DNA from: Klebsormidium nitens
Lineage: Eukaryota; Streptophyta; Klebsormidiophyceae; Klebsormidiales; Klebsormidiaceae
Direction of reading: 5' to 3'
Length of the DNA: 48,882 bases
Assembly: GCA_000708835.1 (NCBI GenBank)
Contig: DF237585.1
Span: forward strand, 1 to 48,882
This document shows positions 40,201 to 48,882 of the stretch, in pieces (the stretch's first letter is position 1; the number at the start of each line of letters is the position of its first letter). The notes under the pieces are model-generated. The model worked only from the letters and a program-made list of their open reading frames with translations. It did no database searches and had not been told where the DNA came from. A program made the translations under genes and the position numbers.

Positions 40201-40983
40201 CAGATCTTCCTCCTCGAGAAGGCCGGAGCACTTAACTACACGGGGTTCGTGTTGCCCCGGAACCGGGGCAAGCCCAGGGTGAGCCGCGTGTAGTTCAATT
40301 TGAATTGATGTGGTTCGTAGAGTGCTTTTAGGTTCAGAGCTGTAAGCCTGATTGACCGAGGTTCGGAGGGCGCTACCCTGGCTCGCCGGAGGGTTTGCCC
40401 CTTCGTAATTTTCGTTCCTCTAGAATTCGCAGATGGTCTGCCTTCTTTGCACCTTTGGGGCGGGGTGCAAGGGGGAGGGGTGCTTTACGTACATCTGACT
40501 GGGCCGCATCTTCGATGTCGTGAACGGTCTCGAGATTGCAATCTGAGTCGGCATATCATGTCGCGACTCTTTCTAATGAACACCAGCGACGTGTTTTGTC
40601 GTTATCCTTCACGGTCGCGTGCGGCAGGTTGTTGTGTTCGCTGAGCTGACATGCTGTCCTTACAACGCAATCGGCCAGGTGTTATCCAACAGATGGATAC
40701 TTGTTCTCTTTCTCAAGTTGTCGTTGATGGTGTTTTGTGTTCCTTGCAGCCCGACTCCCAGACGCACATCCTAACCATTCAATTTGAATGGATGAACCAG
40801 GTCAAAGCTGCGTGCTCCACGTTCATAGGCACATCCCCCGAGTTTGAGATTGCTCTCTACGCGTTCTGCTTCTTGGCAGGAAGCGAAAACAATCGGATGG
40901 CTATTGCAGGGGCTAATGTGAACATCAAGTGTTATAACCTGAGCGGAAGAGTTGGGTCCTCGTACCCAGAGGTTGAGGATTAG
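37256..40983 (+). CDS. EndoU (XendoU/PP11-type) poly(U)-specific endoribonuclease
   Basis: Exons: 37256-37323, 38084-38384, 38626-38778, 39386-39528, 40086-40278, 40750-40983; 363 aa, phases consistent. The EndoU domain fills the C-terminal ~260 residues: [19 protein letters not shown], then [18 protein letters not shown], and the catalytic block [10 protein letters not shown] (238-247) with E241, H242 and E247. H257 follows in GGLHNWIQ, and the final part carries K305 and [18 protein letters not shown]. These match the two catalytic histidines and the lysine of XendoU. The family cleaves single-stranded RNA at uridines, needs Mn2+ in several members and leaves 2',3'-cyclic phosphates. About 100 residues precede the domain: a short helix starting [20 protein letters not shown] and a Pro/Gly/Ala linker ([13 protein letters not shown]). 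No signal peptide is visible, so the protein is probably intracellular. A different frame with an ATG at 37129 overlaps exon 1, but only the 37256 frame joins exon 2 in phase. Confidence 0.92.
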
Positions 40984-42376
40984 TAAGAGTTCGTCCGCTT
41001 TGAAACTAATTTACGAACATGGGTTGCTAGGTGCTAGAATGTGAAACCGACAAGAGCTGTCAGACGATGTTGAAAAAGGGAAGCAAGGTACAAACAAGTG
41101 ATTGTCGAGGTCAAATGCTAGGTAGTTGTCCCCACTCCTGGTACCCATGGTGTTGACTATCATGTCGAGTCTGACGTAGGAAAACTAAAGGTATGCATGG
41201 GATACCCCATGGGTGATAAAAGCTTCTCAGATAATTAACAATCTCATGCTCAAGTTGATCTGTTAGTGGATTTCGTGGTAACTCTGGACGCAAACATCCA
41301 CAAGCCGTCACCTTGGTTACATGTGGGCGGACATGATGCGCTGCAAGGGGCTGTAGCTAGATTTGATGAGTATGCGCAGGTGTACACAAATTGCAGGTGT
41401 GCGTTTGAAGCCATACAAGCACAGCATCATTTTAAACGCGGCATGCATTGGCAGCATGGCGACCTTAGCTATAATTGCATGCTGCAATACATTGTAATCA
41501 AGAATAAATCCAAAAGCGAGCTATATTCTAGAAACGGTGCGAGCTATATACATGATGTTCTCTTTTACACGCAGTCGCCACCTGGGCCATAGGCTTCTTA
41601 TGGCATACATGATATGAATGTGTGTGTGTTCAAGTCGATCATCACGTACTATTTCTTTCTCAACGTCCGACCTTCTATGATGCTAGCCGCCTTGCCAATC
41701 AGTCACCAATCATGCGTGCGGGTCCGCAGCCCATGTGCAGGCTGCCCGGGCCGCCAACATGATGTGTGCCGCGTTCTATACGCACCTCATGATAGTGCCA
41801 AGGGCGCAATAACTAAGGTTCTATATGGATTGCGCAAATGATATCATTCTCAACCGGCGCAGCCATTGAGTTCGAAGTTACCTGCCACTGGCAACCGCGA
41901 CCATATGGTTGGTCTGTTGCCAGGCCCTGGATCATCTCACCTAGATGTACAATTGCTTGGAAAACACGCGCCGGCCAAGTTTAAAAGCACACTAGGCGGG
42001 CCATTGAGAAGGCAAACTTCAGAGTCTTTGTAATGACACCCGGTCTTCCAGTCTGTGGTACAGATTATCTACATCTTTATACAACGAGCGAAAACACATA
42101 AACCTGTCTAAGATGGTATCACAGAACCATTTATCGCTTCTATTGTTCTAGCGATTGGATGAACCAGCCTTTATCGTTTGAAAATGCTAATACACATGCC
42201 CCACTACCGTGAAACTAAATCAACATCTTAACGCAACATATGTGCAACGCCTTACTTGGCCAATTACAACCTGCAACTACAAGCGCGCCTGCAAATGCAA
42301 GATCATGACGTCCGGAACCATATGCCGATTTGGGGCGCTGCTTTTTTATCTTTGTACAGATTTGTGATTGCAGAAG
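40984..42376. other. Intergenic region between convergent genes
   Basis: 1.4 kb between the EndoU stop codon and the stop codon of the 141-aa protein on the other strand. It must hold both 3' UTRs. It is AT-rich with several palindromic words of the CATATG/ATATAT type. No exon, tRNA or repeat array was recognised; the short open frames (up to 108 codons at 41266-41592) have no identifiable features. Confidence 0.55.
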
Positions 42377-43109
42377 CTACTGCTGCGGTAGGGGGGACTC
42401 CGGAGCAGCCACCTCAATGTACTCGTCGTCCTCCGGGGCAAGTTCCTCCCCGTGCTCCCCCTTAAGCTCCCTGGTCCACTTGGCAGTCCTTGTGACCTGG
42501 TTCTGTGTCCTTTTCACTACATTATCTAGCCCTTTCTTCTGTTGCTTCTCCCTGAAGGCTCTCTGCACAAACAAGAATCAAGAAGGCTTTCAATCCAATC
42601 AGCAATAACATCTGTGCTGACTTTCCTGTACAAGCAAACGCTCACCAACACAACCAGAAAAGTGCTCTGCACAACAAATCATCTCCTTTCATTTGCGATG
42701 ACCCACAGAACATGCATCGCAGAATTGCTGCAACCTGCATTACCTTGTGCATCCGCATTGTCTCCACACGATGCCACTTCTAACAAACGGTGAAAGCTGA
42801 AACCCTCTCACAAGAAACTGCTTGGGACCTAGAAAGTTGCACAAACCCCAACAACGTCAGACTACTCACGTTTCGGTGCCATTTGATCTCGTCCGCAACC
42901 ACCTTGACAATGACAACATAGCCAAGAATGGTGGCGAACGGGTTGATGCTGTTCAGCAACCCCAGGCCCAGCGTCTTTGCCACATTCTTGGCGGTGTCCC
43001 CTGCGCCCGCAAAGCGGCGCTTGCCCTCTGGTGACTCGGTTACTTCAATGTCCACGTTGACTGGCTCGTCCACTTCCAGAGAGTCATTGTAGGAGTCATC
43101 AAACGCCAT
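42377..43109 (-). CDS. Unrecognised 141-aa protein with one hydrophobic segment
   Basis: Two exons: 43109-42870 and 42562-42377, joined in phase 0 with a GTGAGT donor and a TTTGTGCAG acceptor. Start is the ATG at 43109. The N-terminal 30 residues are acidic (MAFDDSYNDSLEVDEPVNVD), followed by a Gly/Ala/Lys stretch and a hydrophobic segment at about 48-70 (LGLLNSINPFATILGYVVIV). Exon 2 is a strongly charged helix with REKQQKKGLDNVVKRTQNQV, ending in an acidic tail (ELAPEDDEYIEV). The layout suggests a small single-pass membrane protein with a long cytosolic or stromal helix. I do not recognise the family and see no transit peptide. Confidence 0.6.
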
Positions 43110-46100
43110 CTTGCTCGAAAACCTGACAAAACTGGAACCGCCTGTGTTAACTTGGACACGCAAGAATCAAAACAGCGAACTGATAGGGCCAATGCAGAAG
43201 ACAACGTCAGCTCCACCTATTTGCAAGGCTGTATTTGTTTTCAAACCTAGAAAAGCTCGAGTAATTTTTTTTTTGGACAGACATTTTGACTAGAAAAGCA
43301 GGTGTGCTGTTTACAAAGTATCACAGAGTGCATCTACAAGTCCTGACGGGCACCATATGCAAGGAAACGTACTGCAAAGCGTAATGGGGCGAAGCGTTCC
43401 CATACGAGGTCGCACAAGCACGCGTCAATTGCCAAAACCATTGTATATTTGTGCAAGAACGCTACTTCTCTCTCAAAAGCACCTCTGAAAGTGCATCTAT
43501 CGACTGTGCATCGAAATGCGACGCATTGGACCCTTGTAAGCATGCCTAACATGAGCGGCAAGCCCCCAACCGCACCTAAATAAACCCGACAGGCACAGCA
43601 GGAGTTCCTGACATCTGCCAAGTCAGAAAGAAACCTCAAAAAGCACTGAGAGCACCCAATTAAGCAATAGGAGCAGCCCTTGCGTGCGTGACAGTCACCA
43701 GAAAACTGCTATTGCAACCAGAAGTATGGCTAAAAAAAACCCTAGTCCGCCTTTCTACTGCTACCCGTGTTACATGATGGGGTTTCCTCGCATACAGTTG
43801 CAAACTGTCACAGCCAACAATTCCAGGGCCAATGTATTAAAATGAGCACCTGACAGGGTCACAGACGACTGATTCTGGATGGTATCAACTTTGTGTGCAA
43901 TGTAAAATAGACTTTTTCATCATCACAAGGCAGAGCTTTTTAGACAGACTGAACAAGCAAAAATTTGAATGGCCCGCCCTTGATTCTTGTAAGTCCACAG
44001 CCTAGGAAGTGCTATGGCATACATAAGCGTAATAGACCAGGCAAGGTAGACGGCACCATGTAGAACCTTCTTTAGCAACTCATTGCTGACTGCATGTTCT
44101 TAAATAGAGATCAACAGAATCAACCAGCTATACATTCAACGGCCAACCCTGCAAACCCTTTGCATGACCATCGACTCTCCAACCAGGCAAGAACAATTCT
44201 TAGTTGAATGGGCATAGCCTGTCAGCCTTGCAATCTAGGGCAGGAAAAGGCCAACATGATCGGCTTGTAACATTCCGTACCTTGCACTGCAACACAGCAA
44301 CAGAGTCCAAACAACAAAAACTCTCCAATGCTCCCAAAACACAATTGGCCAAATTATGCAACCGTGCCAAAGTTACTTGCTCCGCTCCTTGAATCGACAA
44401 GAGGACGTACCCTTCCAGCCAAACCCTTTGAAGTTGCTGTCCTTCCAACGCCAAGCAGCTGCCAGCAACGAAACACAGGTACTACTGCTCTCGTGAACGG
44501 TGAAGCGCCCAGGAGCTAACACAAATCGCCCTTCAGTTTGTTTCAGTGGGTTGCCTAGGCTCAGGCTCAATTTCCCTCTGCGAAGTGATCAAGAAAGTGA
44601 CGTGCCCTCTCGACAGACCGACAACTCAGCCTGACTCGGAGCTGACTTCGGAATCACCGGTTCTACTTTCAACAGACCCGTGTAAGCTTGAACCGGGTTG
44701 GTAAATTACTGCTCAGTGCTCATTACCGGGAGAAGGGACCATCTTGCACCGGCTGCCAGCCTCCCAGGGCCCCGGCCTGATCCTTGGCACGTACAGCTTC
44801 AATCAGATCAGCCGGCGAAACCACAGCGTGCCCGGTTGGATAGATCGGAAGTTGACGCTTGGAGGCCGTGCAAAACGCCTCGGTTGGTGTCGCAACCTCG
44901 CACCTTGCACTGGCAGTTCGCGGATTCCACGTCAGAAATTAGGATGCTCGTCCGAATTTCGGAATGAAATGCACGTGGCTGCGTCAATGTAGCAAGTCTG
45001 CAGCCGCCACGCGTCATCTTCAGAGTCGGAGCATCTATTGTAGTCTTGCAAAATCTTTTGCAGGTGCCTCAGGTAAAGTGGACAGTGCTTACGTTGTATT
45101 TTTGCTAGGATGATGGGAAGATGGGATCATAGGATGCCGTATGCACAGCAACTCATACTACGTCTAACCAAAGTAATATAAGTTGCTTAAAACGCCGATT
45201 GCTCAATAATAGATAACTTGATTGACTTGTTCGATATACGCTTCAAAATATGTCAGCTTTCAAGTTTCATTGTTTCAAGCGGGTTTCAAGCACCTCGCTA
45301 TGTCAATGAGTTTCTGAGGCTGAGGGCTCATGCAATACTCAATTGGCAGAGTCGTTAAACTCGGAACCATAACCCCGGCAATGCTGTGCATTGCCGCGAC
45401 TCATGCGACACCCCCGCAGCACACTTACTCATGCGCGGCGTCGGCGGCCTTGCGGCCCGTTGGATCGACCATGTACATAGTATTCTAGTATGCAGGAGAC
45501 AACTTTGATGACCCTCAACTTGTTACTCCAATGATTGCTTGCCGGTTGACGGCCGTCGCGCAGGGGTCACGATCATGAGTCCAAATTGAACGTGGCATGC
45601 TCATAAAGCCGGGACGATCGCCAGATCGCCAAGGCCAGGTCGCAACCATATAAAATCTCAAAGTCACCGCGAGAATGAAAATTTGGTTGTAAACTCCAAG
45701 AGTCACACCGGTCAGACAGCAAAAAGCACTATTATCTTGGCAAGGCTTTTGGGATCATATCATCATATATTCATGCACTTCGTTGAGATTCACTGAGTTA
45801 TGGTGGCAAACTGTCACGTTTGCACATGTAAATTTGTGGGATCAAGAGATCGGCGGTAACATCGGTTGCAATCATGAATCAAACCGCGGCGCTACTAAGA
45901 TGGTGGCAATGCTGGCCTGCCATATAAGTCGACAGTTAAATATTATCGAGATTTCCACGACCCGACCCGGGCTCGACCCCAACTCAAGTGGGTCGAACGT
46001 CTAGCTATCCTCCGGCTGAGACGACGTCATCGGGACAATAAGTTTTCGTGCATCAAGCTGCGCACAATTTGAAAAGTTTGGGCACCTAAGGCAAAACTAG

Positions 46101-46419
46101 AACGGTCACGAAGATCTTCAGAAATACGCCGATTGATAGGTGATGATAGCGATACATGCACGGCCTACTTCGTCATAATTTCGAAAGCGCGTCGAAAGAT
46201 CCCATATGTCAATATTGTGGACTCGCTCTTGAAGTCGGCATGGCACTTGACTAAACTGTATATAGTATCCCGCCTATATGTTGAGATATGAGCCCATAGA
46301 CAGCAATTTGTCTTTTCCATGCATTACCAACCCCCTTGCTGTCTCCTTTTGTCAAGTAGGTAGTGAATTAGTGGCCACTACAGTGGTTGTAACCCTCTGT
46401 TATTATGTCCCAAGCGCGG
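43110..46419. other. Long intergenic region, no gene supported
   Basis: 3.3 kb between the start of the 141-aa gene and the 3' end of the SUVR gene, both on the - strand. Open frames up to 101 codons occur on both strands without recognisable sequence. A short stretch at about 45338-45380 (CAATTGGCAGAG...) recalls a tRNA D-arm but does not fold into a tRNA. The region probably includes the promoter of the 141-aa gene. No repeats longer than about 15 bases were noticed. Confidence 0.5.
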
Positions 46420-48882
46420 CTAACTACAAAATAGCAATGAGACAGCAATTCTATCCCTCACCGACCCGCTTCCGCAGGTGCAAACAAAAGCCTTGATGGG
46501 GTGCGAATCGTCTCCGAACTGGATGCCTGGCAAATGAGCAAATACCACATGCTGATTCTGATGAAGTCGTAACAGCGGATTCAGCAGAAATTGCTGCAAC
46601 CTTTGACTGAAAACGGCCCCAGTCTTACAGTCTCAACACTGTGGACAGAAGTCAGCCATACAAAACGCCGCTGAATCGTTCAGGATGTAAGAGACCCCCA
46701 TCAAGGATAGTTCAGTGATGGTAAAGGGCGTGACACGTAGAGGGAAACGTCGTGGCACGTGCACAGCTCACCATAGTCCCACGTCAATTCCTCTCTTGGT
46801 GCCACGTGGCGCGCTGTAAAGAACGCGATCCGATAGTGATTGTGATCCGGGCCCTCGACTAAGTTCAACTGGAACATACAGCATGTTTGCATCCTCGCAA
46901 CGGTGGTTGATGAACCTGGAAGAGGACGTGGACGCACCTGTGACTTGATGACTTCAAAGCTTGACGTCGGCCAAAGAAGGTTGCCACAACACAACGGTCA
47001 GCCTCAGAATGACGCGTGCTACTGATCTGGGAGCGCATTTGAGCGAGACGATGCAATAGCTGGACAGAAACACGATCGAGACCAGCGAGACCTCCTCTCA
47101 AATAACCCTGTCCACCGCAGGCCATTTCCCTCTCATTTTCGTGTTCAAGTGATGGTGACAGAGCTTTTCACGAGTGCCAACGAAATTGCACCGCTTGCTT
47201 GGTTTGAGGGCATCCTATCCGATTTCGAAACGGACTTCGAGACTTCGACAACCAACGAAAAGCAAGGAAGCACTCAGAAAAAGCGCAAGCCAAGCTCGCC
47301 CAAGGGCGGATGTCCTTTCGAGACTCACCGCGCAACGTTCCCCATCCTAGTTTCGTCCAGGCACAGCCCGGTATAGTCGGTCATCTGTTCTTCCACCAGA
47401 TAGTCCGCGTTCAAATCCACCGGGTACGTGTGCGGGGCGTCTTTCCTCTCCCGGTTCCTCTCGTCCATCTCCTCCCCGGTCAGAATCTCGCCGACGTACT
47501 CACAGACGAAGGCGCCCGGGGGAAGGGCGTCCAAGCAGCGCACGCCCCAGCCCTTGCCTGTGGACGTCCAAAATACCTGTGGCAGGAACGAGAGGAGTTG
47601 CTTTTGTTGGATGGTCGTTCGCACTGGTGAGGTTTGCGACGTTCCGATGGCGATCTCCACACTGGACGGAGCAGTGAACAAGCCTCAGTCGCGGTGTGAT
47701 TGACAAGAAACAGTAGAGGCGAAAATCGAAGGCAATTGTCCAGAGAAACCAAAAAACAGTCGGGCCCGCGCAATAGCTTGCGCGTTCCAATGAGCATCTG
47801 AGCAACCTAGTATTTATAAATGTTGGGGACCGTACGTTTTGTGTGAAATTACTTTGAGAATGTTCGCTTTCAGTGTTCATTGCCGCGAGCGAGCACCTGT
47901 GAAGGAACAGCCCACCAAAAGTTCATCAATCTCTGACAACCATTGAACTCAGCCCCTACTAGAGGTCTCGCAGCCAAGCACAAAATCTGTGTGCTTAACC
48001 CGATGCCCGGTCCTCGGAATTTACGCCAGTCCGAATCGAAACGTCTTGAATGTGGGTCTTGCCTGCAGGCGTGCCGTGACACCCCGCTGCACCACCCGGT
48101 TGCCGCAGCTCACGGGGCACGTGCATTTGACGCTGCACTCCTTGATGAACGTCTTGGCCTCGTGGCCCTTGCAAGCAGGGATGCGCCTCGGATTCTTCTG
48201 CTCCGCCGCGCTGATATGCCACGGATTATAAGCCGGCTAGGTTCGAGAGGAACGCTCTCGCAAGAAAAGCTCGGACGTGTCGGGAGAGTAGAAGATCGTA
48301 GAGACTGCCCGAGCGTTTACATCGCAGTAAGACGAGTATGTGATCACGAAGTCGAAACTGTTCCCCCAAAAAGCTGGAGGAGTCTGCCGACTGCCGAGTT
48401 TGACTTGGAATTGCAAGTGGGTCCTCCTTCAAAGCTGCTACAAGGAGGCCATTAGTGCAGAGTAAACAGCTAAGTAATCGTTCTTTAAAAGCAGACCCAA
48501 CTGATAGAGTCATTTCAGAGCTTTCCAAACTACCACATCACAATCTCTGGAGCTTACCATGCGTCGCTGAGTGGGACATTTTCCGGTGCAGAACACGAAC
48601 TGGGGGTCCATCGGAAATTTGTCACATCGCCGGATGTATGCCGGAAGGTGCCGTCGGCATAGGCGGCACCCCTGCGGGACCTGTAAGTCGTCCGGCATCC
48701 GTGCTCCTGCCGGTGCTGCCGGCACACGGCCGGAGACAGGCCGGACGGCAGACCATGCGCCGCAGCTGCGGCCGGGCGGGAGCATTCTAGAGCCGCCGAG
48801 CGTCGGGCGGCAGAGACGCCGAGTTGCACGCGGCAGCATGTGTGCGCCGGATTGCACGCCGGGCGGCAAGGGTTGCGGCGCC
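46420..48882 (-). CDS. SUVR-type SET-domain histone H3K9 methyltransferase, 5' end outside window, with apparent frameshift(s)
   Basis: Visible exons in transcript order: about 48671-48558 (end of pre-SET part 1), 48197-48063 (pre-SET part 2), 47576-47329, 46915-46772 and 46526 to 46462 or 46420. Pre-SET: KFPMDPQFVFC, then CKGHEAKTFIKEC and CTCPVSCGNRVVQRGV. SET: GKGWGVRCL, GAFVCEYVGEILTGEE, HTYPVDLNADY, CLDETRMGNVARFINHRC, PDHNHYRIAFF and EELTWDYG, followed by DDSHPIKAFVCTCGSGS. Order and motifs match plant SUVR1/2/4 proteins, nuclear enzymes that methylate H3 lysine 9 or act in RNA-directed silencing. Anomalies: the frame changes by one base between FINHRCEDANM and VEGPDHNHY (near 46866), and probably also near 48642. 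The intron after 48063 starts with GC. The third post-SET cysteine is absent if the last frame is read through to the stop at 46420. These may be assembly errors or signs of decay. Confidence 0.85.
48675..48882. other. GC-rich, GCCGG-repetitive stretch at the window edge (probable SUVR intron)
   Basis: The last ~200 bases are very GC-rich, with many GCCGG/CCGGC words (for example CGGTGCTGCCGGCACACGGCCGG). All frames are nearly open because of composition, so open frames mean little here. I read it as an intron upstream of the pre-SET exon, whose acceptor is one of two CAG sites near 48672 and 48681. It could also hold poorly conserved coding sequence. Confidence 0.4.

Noticed and set aside
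45338-45400. tRNA-like D-arm segment
   Set aside because: Only a fragment resembles a tRNA; no acceptor stem, anticodon arm or T-loop (GGTTCGA) could be matched.

Overview
The window is nuclear DNA of a eukaryote from the green lineage, most likely a streptophyte alga or an early-diverging land plant. The evidence: every larger gene is split by short introns (about 200-850 bases, mostly GT-AG); a plant-type SUVR histone methyltransferase and a steroleosin-like short-chain dehydrogenase are present; there is a plant GH28 pectinase; and there is a ceruloplasmin-type six-domain multicopper oxidase of the kind known as a ferroxidase in green algae. Species assignment (for example a Klebsormidium-like alga) is a guess. 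There are no prokaryotic features, rRNA genes, CRISPR arrays or convincing tRNA genes.

Layout. 1-2333: intergenic DNA upstream of the oxidase, with a 117-bp tandem repeat and an unusual density of GCCGAC/GTCGGC hexamers. 2334-12749 (+): six-domain multicopper oxidase, 16 exons, 1183 aa. 12750-15445: long AT-rich intergenic stretch. 15446-15646 (-): complex I subunit NDUFB3/B12, divergent from KRR1. 16318-21378 (+): ribosome-assembly factor KRR1, 10 exons, 409 aa. 22556-26848 (-): steroleosin/11-beta-HSD-like dehydrogenase, 7 exons, 477 aa. 27160-27471: GC-rich island. 28037-32341 (-): GH28 polygalacturonase-like protein, 7 exons, 630 aa, with a long acidic N-terminal insert. 32920-35900 (+): unrecognised, mostly disordered protein with a basic coiled coil. 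36640-36877: MITE-like inverted-repeat element. 37256-40983 (+): EndoU endoribonuclease, 6 exons, 363 aa. 42377-43109 (-): unrecognised 141-aa protein with one hydrophobic segment. 46420 to the right edge (-): SUVR-type H3K9 methyltransferase, 5' end outside the window.

The genes do not form one pathway; this is ordinary gene-dense nuclear DNA. The most interesting signals are: (1) in the multicopper oxidase the complete set of trinuclear-copper histidines sits in domains 2 and 3, not in domains 1 and 6 as in human ceruloplasmin, while type-1 copper ligands remain in domains 2, 4 and 6; (2) at least 13 GCCGAC cores (the DRE/CRT core) lie upstream of that gene, eight of them within 154 bp; (3) a 71-bp tandem duplication copied a splice acceptor and the start of an exon in the same gene; (4) the SUVR gene shows an apparent one-base frameshift inside its SET domain, a possible second one in the pre-SET region, and a GC-AG intron.

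Exon boundaries were placed by hand from GT-AG signals, reading-frame continuity and family conservation. Phase bookkeeping closes for every multi-exon model except the SUVR gene. No transcript or database evidence was available.
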